Shown here: positions 60,201-64,000 of the stretch, piece by piece
Numbering within the stretch: position 1 is the first letter of the stretch
Layout: the number at the start of each line of letters is the position of its first letter
Assembly (NCBI GenBank): GCA_947631115.1
Contig: CANRKB010000001.1
Coordinates: 62,001 to 126,000, forward strand
DNA from: an uncultured Clostridia bacterium
Lineage (GTDB): Bacteria > Bacillota > Clostridia > Oscillospirales > Ruminococcaceae
DNA length: 64,000 nt
Direction of reading: 5' to 3'
Notes under the pieces: generated by a model
The model's database searches: none
The model's input: only the letters and a program-made list of their open reading frames with translations
What the model was told of the DNA's origin: nothing
Made by a program: the position numbers and the translations under genes

Positions 60201-60316
60201 GCCCCGAAGCCGAAGCGGAAAAATTGCTCCAAAGCTGTGACTGCTGCCTTATGAACAATGAGTTCAGAATAAGCACGGACGGTGAAGAGTATACCGCGGT
60301 TCCTTATAAAATTTAG
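57218..60316 (+). CDS. Large FtsK/SpoIIIE-like protein with degenerate ATPase motifs
   Basis: The 1032-residue soluble protein has an N-terminal coiled coil (about 1-175), a first FtsK-like part without a P-loop (about 180-430), a low-complexity linker of VQP repeats (about 435-540), a second FtsK-like domain (about 545-800) and a third alpha-beta part (about 828-1032). In the second domain the P-loop position reads GKNGEDKT (about 572-579) and Walker B reads AVISDF, while the order of FtsK landmarks (DPECPHIKYAVSD, RAELF, LPRVVAV) is kept. ATP hydrolysis is doubtful. No membrane helix, ESX or WXG100 gene is nearby. It is a lone gene with its own promoter and terminator. Confidence 0.7.
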   Translation: MADLISEMLGKFAELAQEEKNINSDIDKALKEYNDYCKSSDEDLNRKLEEIRGKIRKVSEYMQYAREHATDLEEAQMPFETSEGSLESIRQTIKLDSHNDPNAESLYTKASGQKLFYEAEMERTRKLIEGSKVQAKRQYDSDVAALEGRKEQHDKDLHAYVLSEDFKRYLQLLSFDKSAFNSQTTVNLIDKSKISIGQRRIRFSVPMEVEQDLTTVSGGEYNAASRTIGAPFGVSTQEGSVLMLEYDDRNRAYLMGGVERLLLNFIKYCGQNITDMVYFDDTPNSVENLEIMSMFARGINSFIVAPQSPVEANSKMAELYSQIKETPTPDCVTRIIVLRGFPEEFSSEFSAQVLELAKDAKQSGVLLVVIHNGTTPDTDTVTELRSIAATIRSRNGSFYIDNTRESLFWYSKPTDIPDNIRRTYVEQRRMAAVAKPAPQTAPTVQPVAPTVQPVVQPVQPAPAAQPVQPAAPAVEPVQPAAVEPVQPAQPVQPVEVEPVQPVQPAEVEPVQPVQPVEPAPVDEKPAEAPVEEAKPEEPKKESSKGLRVVPKIVFGADEKGLDISGNVAYICGKNGEDKTKIVKAVIDQIVSKTHPDSAELWLFDNDGSIISLVDPECPHIKYAVSDENDETAADLIELLIKEKASRAELFGEKNYADYSAVPADVYLPRVVAVISDFTDFLRSIDRVPKYLGRDFRRSLESLFKNCADYGINIVLVGNTFSENGKAPDVFVNGIKCAAAIPGKEKALETLFGYKAGIIHDRFVLVSGSNVAIRINVPAQGEAKNYVLSYEYDDNPENYLGKRPLIADRRASIPFGDRSSARSELISQKENNELMLFLGEPSKVAANAPMILRAGYGENVLELAPKGYAKPAAMTVAAALRSLEEQGVPAEIIAAKDDPVYSELYASGLLNDVKVSDRGRIKELADNAENELLIILGGDVLMAALHAEDQNAAADLKKLLVKGAKNGLRVMFVCTSASQMQAGFLSLFRHKAVFPCPEAEAEKLLQSCDCCLMNNEFRISTDGEEYTAVPYKI

Positions 60317-60352
60317 TTGTAAAAACAAAAGAAAAGGGTTTATATACGAACT

Positions 60353-60385
60353 GAGATCCCCCACATTTGTGGGGGATCTCGTTTT
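60353..60385 (+). terminator. Strong intrinsic terminator
   Basis: GAGATCCCCCACA (60353-60365) pairs perfectly with TGTGGGGGATCTC (60368-60380), followed by GTTTT. It isolates the FtsK-like gene from the convergent pepV. Confidence 0.9.
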
Positions 60386-60397
60386 GTATAAAAACTT

Positions 60398-61756
60398 CTA
60401 ATTCAAAACATTCTCTATCGCCTTTGCAAACAACACCGCGTCTTTGAGCAGTTCGTCCTTGGTTATAAATTCATTGTCGCCGTGCATGTTATAGTCGGTA
60501 TCTCCGCGCTCCGCGCCAAACGCAACGCCGCCCTCGATGCTGTGGACATAAGTTCCGCCGCCTATCGCCACGCAATAGCCCTTTTCTCCCTCGTTCTCCT
60601 CGTAAACTTTGAGAAGCTGCTTTACAAAATCGCTGTCCTTCGAAACAATATGCGGCTCGTCGCCGAGATAATCATTGAACTTAAATCCCGCTTTGAAAAG
60701 CGCCTTGCGCTCCTGTTCTTCAACAAACGCAAGACTTTTGCACACGGGAAATCTCACGTCAATTGTTCCCGAACATTTCCCGCCCGAAACGTTGAAAATG
60801 CTGAAAACACAGGTAAGCGCTCCGCTTTCGTCCTTGCAGGAAAGCCCCATAGAGCCGCCGTCCGTTTCGCCGAACGGAAGAATGTCTTCAAGTCCTTTAA
60901 GAACGGGTTCAAGCCTGTTTATAAGCGAAATAAGAGCAGTTACGGCGTTTATTCCCGTTTCGGGAGTAGAAGCGTGAGCCGAGCGACCCTTGCAGACTAT
61001 TTCGGTGAGCTCGCCTTTTTGTTCTGTAAAGAACTCCGCGCCCGACCTGTCGCGCTTTATTTCGGACAGTATTTTTTCCTGCTCAATGGTTTTTAATACC
61101 GCCCTCGCTCTGTCGGGAACGGCGTTCGGTATCTTTCCTCCCTCAAAGCTGACCAGCTTATCGGAGCTTATAAATCCCGAAAAATTCGAACGCATCATGC
61201 CTTTTTCAATGTTTATAACAGGAAAGCTCCCGTCGGGCGTAAAAACTTTCGGCGGAAATTTGTCGTGCTTTTTGTATATTTCAAGATCTTCCGAGCCGTT
61301 TTCTTCGTTCGTTCCGAAAATAAGCCTTACGCCTTTACTCAGCGGGATATTCAGGTCTTTTATGCATTTCACCGCATACAGCGCCGCAACGGCGGGACCC
61401 TTGTCGTCTATGGTTCCTCTCCCGAACAGCACGCCGTCCTTTTCGCAAAGCTCAAAAGGATCGGTCTTCCAGTTGTCCTTGTTTACAGGCACAACGTCGA
61501 GGTGGCATAAAATGCCGAGTTCAAGTCCCTTTTCGGGGTACAAGTCCGCGCAGATAACGGCGTTTTCGTAGTTGGTTACCGAAAGCCCGTTCTTTTCGCA
61601 AAGCTCCGACATTTTCAAAAGCGCGTTCTTCGGCTCTTTTCCGAAAGGCGCGTCATCTGTCGGCTCTCCCATAACGCTCGGTATCTTTATAAGCTCCGAA
61701 AGCGCGTCTGTTATCTCGCCTTTTTTACCGTAGATATAGTCTTTTATTTCGTCCAT
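60398..61756 (-). CDS. M20 dipeptidase of the PepV/Sapep family
   Basis: Zn- or Mn-dependent dipeptidase cleaving dipeptides with broad N-terminal specificity. The 452-residue protein has the metal ligands in CHLDVVP (usually GHLDVVP, about 83-89), GTIDDKGP and TNEENGSED, and TPDGSFP is typical of PepV. The lid domain is present. It lies 3 bp after murC, in one operon; recycling wall or food peptides is an inference. Confidence 0.92.
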   Translation of the reverse strand: MDEIKDYIYGKKGEITDALSELIKIPSVMGEPTDDAPFGKEPKNALLKMSELCEKNGLSVTNYENAVICADLYPEKGLELGILCHLDVVPVNKDNWKTDPFELCEKDGVLFGRGTIDDKGPAVAALYAVKCIKDLNIPLSKGVRLIFGTNEENGSEDLEIYKKHDKFPPKVFTPDGSFPVINIEKGMMRSNFSGFISSDKLVSFEGGKIPNAVPDRARAVLKTIEQEKILSEIKRDRSGAEFFTEQKGELTEIVCKGRSAHASTPETGINAVTALISLINRLEPVLKGLEDILPFGETDGGSMGLSCKDESGALTCVFSIFNVSGGKCSGTIDVRFPVCKSLAFVEEQERKALFKAGFKFNDYLGDEPHIVSKDSDFVKQLLKVYEENEGEKGYCVAIGGGTYVHSIEGGVAFGAERGDTDYNMHGDNEFITKDELLKDAVLFAKAIENVLN

Positions 61757-61759
61757 TAT

Positions 61760-63139
61760 TCAAGCCTTCATCATTTCTATCATCATATCGGCTGCTTTGT
61801 TTACATCTCCGCAGCCCGTCGTTATGACAAGATCCCCGTATTCAACATTATCTACGACATACCGCGCCGTTTCCTCAAATGTCGGGAACCATACGCAGCC
61901 GTCTATCTTTTCCGCGAGGTCTTTCGCATAAATGTTGTAGGTGTTTTTTTCTCTGCCGCCCATAATTTCCGTCAGTACCACCTTATCGGCGATAGACAGC
62001 GCGTCTGCAAATTCGTCGAGGAGCATAGCCGTCCTTGAATAGGTGAAAGGCTGGTGTACTACCCACACTCTCTGAAAGGTCATGTCCTTTGCAGTTTTAA
62101 GCGTCGCGGCAATTTCCGCGGGGTGATGTCCATAGTCGTCCACAAACGTAACGCCCTTTATTTCCGCAAGCTTTTCAAACCGCCTCTGCGCTCCCGAAAA
62201 GTCCGCAAGCCCCTGTTTTATCGCGGGTATGGAAATTCCCGCCGTAAATGCCGCCGCAGCCGCCGCAACGGCGTTATAAACATTGTGTATTCCGGGAACG
62301 TTTACTACGATCCTGCAAAGCTGTTCCAGCCTGCTCATAAGCGTAAATTCCCACGAAAAATCCGAGATCTGCTTTATGTGATAGGGATAGAAGTCGCATT
62401 TGTCGGTCTTTCCGAAAGTAACGACCTTTACTTTTGTGTTTGCATTTTTTACCGCTTCCATTGTGTTTTCGTCGTCGCCGTTTGCGACAATAAAGTCTGT
62501 CGTAAGCTCGCAGAATTTTGAAAAGCTGTGCTTTAGATTGTCCATTGTCTTAAAATAATCGAGGTGGTCATGGTCGATATTAAGAATTACGGAAATGTTA
62601 GGGAACAGGTGTAAAAACGTGTCCTTAAATTCGCACGCTTCGCATACCATATATTCCGAATTTCCCGCTCTGCCGCTGCCGCCTATCGCTTTTAATTTCC
62701 CTCCGATAACCGCCGACGGGTCAACTTTTTCCGCCAGCAGTATCATCATAAGCATAGAAGTAACGGTAGTTTTACCGTGAGTACCCGCGACGCAGAAAGC
62801 CTTGTTAAACTGCGCCGTCACAAGCCCCAGAAGCTCGCTTCTCTCCGCAAGCTTAACTCCGCGCTTTTCGGCTTCTCTTGCAGCGATAAGCTCGGGGTTG
62901 TCGTCCATAATTGCCGCCGAATATACTATACAGTCCGCGTCGCCGATATTCTCCGCCGCCTGCCCCATATATACCGGTATACCCATTTTCCTTACGGCTT
63001 GAAGCGTAGAGGTTTCGTTGTTGTCCGAGCCGGTGAGATAATAACCCTTTGTGTGAAGTATCTGCGCGAGGGGATACATTCCGCTCCCGCCTATTCCTAT
63101 AAAGTGGATATGCTTTTTACCGCTGAGAAAATTTTCCAA
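61760..63139 (-). CDS. murC: UDP-N-acetylmuramate-L-alanine ligase
   Basis: MurC adds L-Ala to UDP-MurNAc. The start is TTG at 63139, with AAAGGAG about 10 bases upstream. The 459-residue protein has the N-terminal GIGGSGMYPLA, the ATP site AGTHGKTTVTSM (about 117-128), the IDHDHLDYF and HHPAEI motifs. All Mur ligase domains are present. It diverges from spoVG. Confidence 0.96.
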   Translation of the reverse strand: MENFLSGKKHIHFIGIGGSGMYPLAQILHTKGYYLTGSDNNETSTLQAVRKMGIPVYMGQAAENIGDADCIVYSAAIMDDNPELIAAREAEKRGVKLAERSELLGLVTAQFNKAFCVAGTHGKTTVTSMLMMILLAEKVDPSAVIGGKLKAIGGSGRAGNSEYMVCEACEFKDTFLHLFPNISVILNIDHDHLDYFKTMDNLKHSFSKFCELTTDFIVANGDDENTMEAVKNANTKVKVVTFGKTDKCDFYPYHIKQISDFSWEFTLMSRLEQLCRIVVNVPGIHNVYNAVAAAAAAFTAGISIPAIKQGLADFSGAQRRFEKLAEIKGVTFVDDYGHHPAEIAATLKTAKDMTFQRVWVVHQPFTYSRTAMLLDEFADALSIADKVVLTEIMGGREKNTYNIYAKDLAEKIDGCVWFPTFEETARYVVDNVEYGDLVITTGCGDVNKAADMMIEMMKA

Positions 63140-63252
63140 AATAAACAGCTCCTTTGTAATATCGGGAAATAATGCCCGACATAAATTATGTATAATTCGC
63201 CGCTTTTTTCTAACAATAATTCCCGTGATAAATCAGAACGGAGGCTCTTTTT

Positions 63253-63510
63253 ATGGAAATAAGCGACATCAAGATCAGAAAAACAATGCACGAGGGCAGG
63301 CTTCGCGCCGTTGTGTCGATAACTGTCGACAACGCAATTGCTATCCACGATATAAAGCTCGTTCAGGGCGACGAGCGGCTTTTTGTAGCAATGCCTTCCC
63401 GTCGCGAGGACAACGGCGTTTTCCGCGACATAATCCACCCTATCTCGTCCGAAGTCCGCGACGAGCTTGAACAAAAAATAGTCAGAGCTTATGAGAATTA
63501 TATTCAGTGA
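63253..63510 (+). CDS. spoVG: SpoVG RNA/DNA-binding regulator
   Basis: SpoVG is a small conserved regulator of septation, sporulation and virulence genes that binds nucleic acid. The 85-residue product has the core ALF/KLVQGDERLFVAMPSRR and FRDIIHPIS. The ATG is preceded by GGAGG. It is shorter than the Bacillus protein at the C-terminus. It is divergent from murC. Confidence 0.95.
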   Translation: MEISDIKIRKTMHEGRLRAVVSITVDNAIAIHDIKLVQGDERLFVAMPSRREDNGVFRDIIHPISSEVRDELEQKIVRAYENYIQ

Positions 63511-63530
63511 GAGAAATTCCCGCCGCCTTT

Positions 63531-64000
63531 TTATTCCTTTAAAAGTATAACGGTTTTCAGGATAGCGATCTGCGTTTTTGCGTCCTCTATCTCGTTGTTC
63601 ATTATCATTTCAGCCGCTTTTTCAAGCGGTATTTTTTCTGTATCAAGAAACTCGTCTTCGTCAAGTTTTTTGTTTCCCTCGGAAAGTCCCCGCGCAAGAT
63701 ACATATGGATGACCTCGCTGTCATAAGCGGGAGTAGGGAACAGCAGTCCCAGATAATCATACTTTTCACAGGTACAGCCCGTTTCTTCTTTAAGCTCTCT
63801 TAAACCGCAGTCATAGTGGCTTTCACCGTATTCGAGCTTTCCCGCGGGAATTTCAAGAAGCGCTTTTTGGTGGGGATACCTGAACTGCCTTACGAAAATA
63901 ACGTTTCCGTTTTCGTCCAGAGGAACAACGCACACCCCGCCCGGGTGCTTTATTACCTCTCTTATCACGGTCTCCCCGTTTTCAAGCTCCGCATTGTCCA
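63531..64000 (-). CDS. NUDIX hydrolase, ADP-ribose pyrophosphatase-like (5' end outside the window)
   Basis: The frame does not start at the internal GTG at 63968: it stays open to the window edge and reads DNAELENGET before VIREVIKHPGG, as expected for an ADP-ribose pyrophosphatase. The gene is thus cut by the window. The NUDIX box is complete as GKLEYGESHYDCGLRELKEETG (G-x5-E-x7-RE-x-x-EE-x-G). The protein likely hydrolyses ADP-ribose or another NDP-X. It converges on spoVG with a gap of 20 bp. Confidence 0.9.
   Translation of the reverse strand, partial: DNAELENGETVIREVIKHPGGVCVVPLDENGNVIFVRQFRYPHQKALLEIPAGKLEYGESHYDCGLRELKEETGCTCEKYDYLGLLFPTPAYDSEVIHMYLARGLSEGNKKLDEDEFLDTEKIPLEKAAEMIMNNEIEDAKTQIAILKTVILLKE

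Noticed and set aside
57218-60316. Type VII secretion (ESX) ATPase EccC/YukB.
   Set aside because: No membrane helices, no intact P-loop, and no WXG100 or EccB/D genes nearby.

Overview
The window is a chromosomal segment of a spore-forming, Gram-positive-type anaerobe of the class Clostridia, most likely of the Oscillospirales/Ruminococcaceae kind. Reasons: the gene orders priA-def-fmt-rsmB-rlmN-prpC-prkC-rsgA, hfq after mutS-mutL-miaA, and yggS-sepF-ylmH-divIVA-ileS-lspA-rluD are Firmicutes hallmarks. SpoIVB and SpoVG point to sporulation. RNase J, GdpP, PrkC and RemA are Firmicutes-type regulators. Ile is very often coded by ATA. The genus cannot be named from the sequence alone. No phage, transposase, CRISPR array, rRNA or tRNA gene was found; the only stable RNA recognised is tmRNA.

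Layout: 1-1.5 kb holds the 3' end of a Clp ATPase gene and spoIVB on the minus strand. 1.8-12.3 kb is a plus-strand run: RNase J, the c-di-AMP phosphodiesterase GdpP, ribosomal protein L9, DnaB helicase, TilS, Hpt, FtsH and an acetyltransferase. 12.3-16.5 kb is accessory: two zinc-ribbon membrane proteins, an orphan DRE-TIM aldolase-like enzyme and a large multi-hairpin repeat (copy A). 16.5-28.4 kb is the translation/wall-signalling block remA-gmk-priA-def-def-fmt-rsmB-rlmN-prpC-prkC-rsgA, with a conspicuous array of 11-bp-phased boxes in front of the prkC promoter. 28.4-33 kb is accessory: repeat copy B, a heavy-metal-associated domain protein, a surface CAP-domain protein, ssrA, more repeats and a small lipoprotein. 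33-45.3 kb has prmA, recD2, comF, miaB, ylbF, mutS, mutL, miaA and hfq. 45.3-54.7 kb is the division cluster with ileS, lspA, rluD and a HAD phosphatase. 54.8-56.6 kb encodes a split transketolase. After repeat copy C comes a 1032-residue FtsK-like protein with degenerate ATPase motifs, then convergent murC-pepV, spoVG and a truncated NUDIX gene.

Ten sigma-A-like promoters with exactly 17-bp spacers were read directly. Five of them have both perfect hexamers (before rnjA, the 12.4-kb zinc-ribbon gene, the HMA gene, ssrA and the FtsK-like gene), so this genome marks its transcription starts very clearly.

The most unusual content is not in the housekeeping genes. It is (1) a dispersed family of roughly 500-bp elements made of five or six consecutive perfect hairpins, with paired substitutions between copies that preserve base pairing; (2) the single-gene transcription unit for the pseudo-FtsK protein; (3) the WalR-like operator array of the PASTA kinase gene; and (4) several smaller repeat families (TAGAGG-type terminator hairpins, a branched hairpin of about 107 bp, a palindromic hpt leader).
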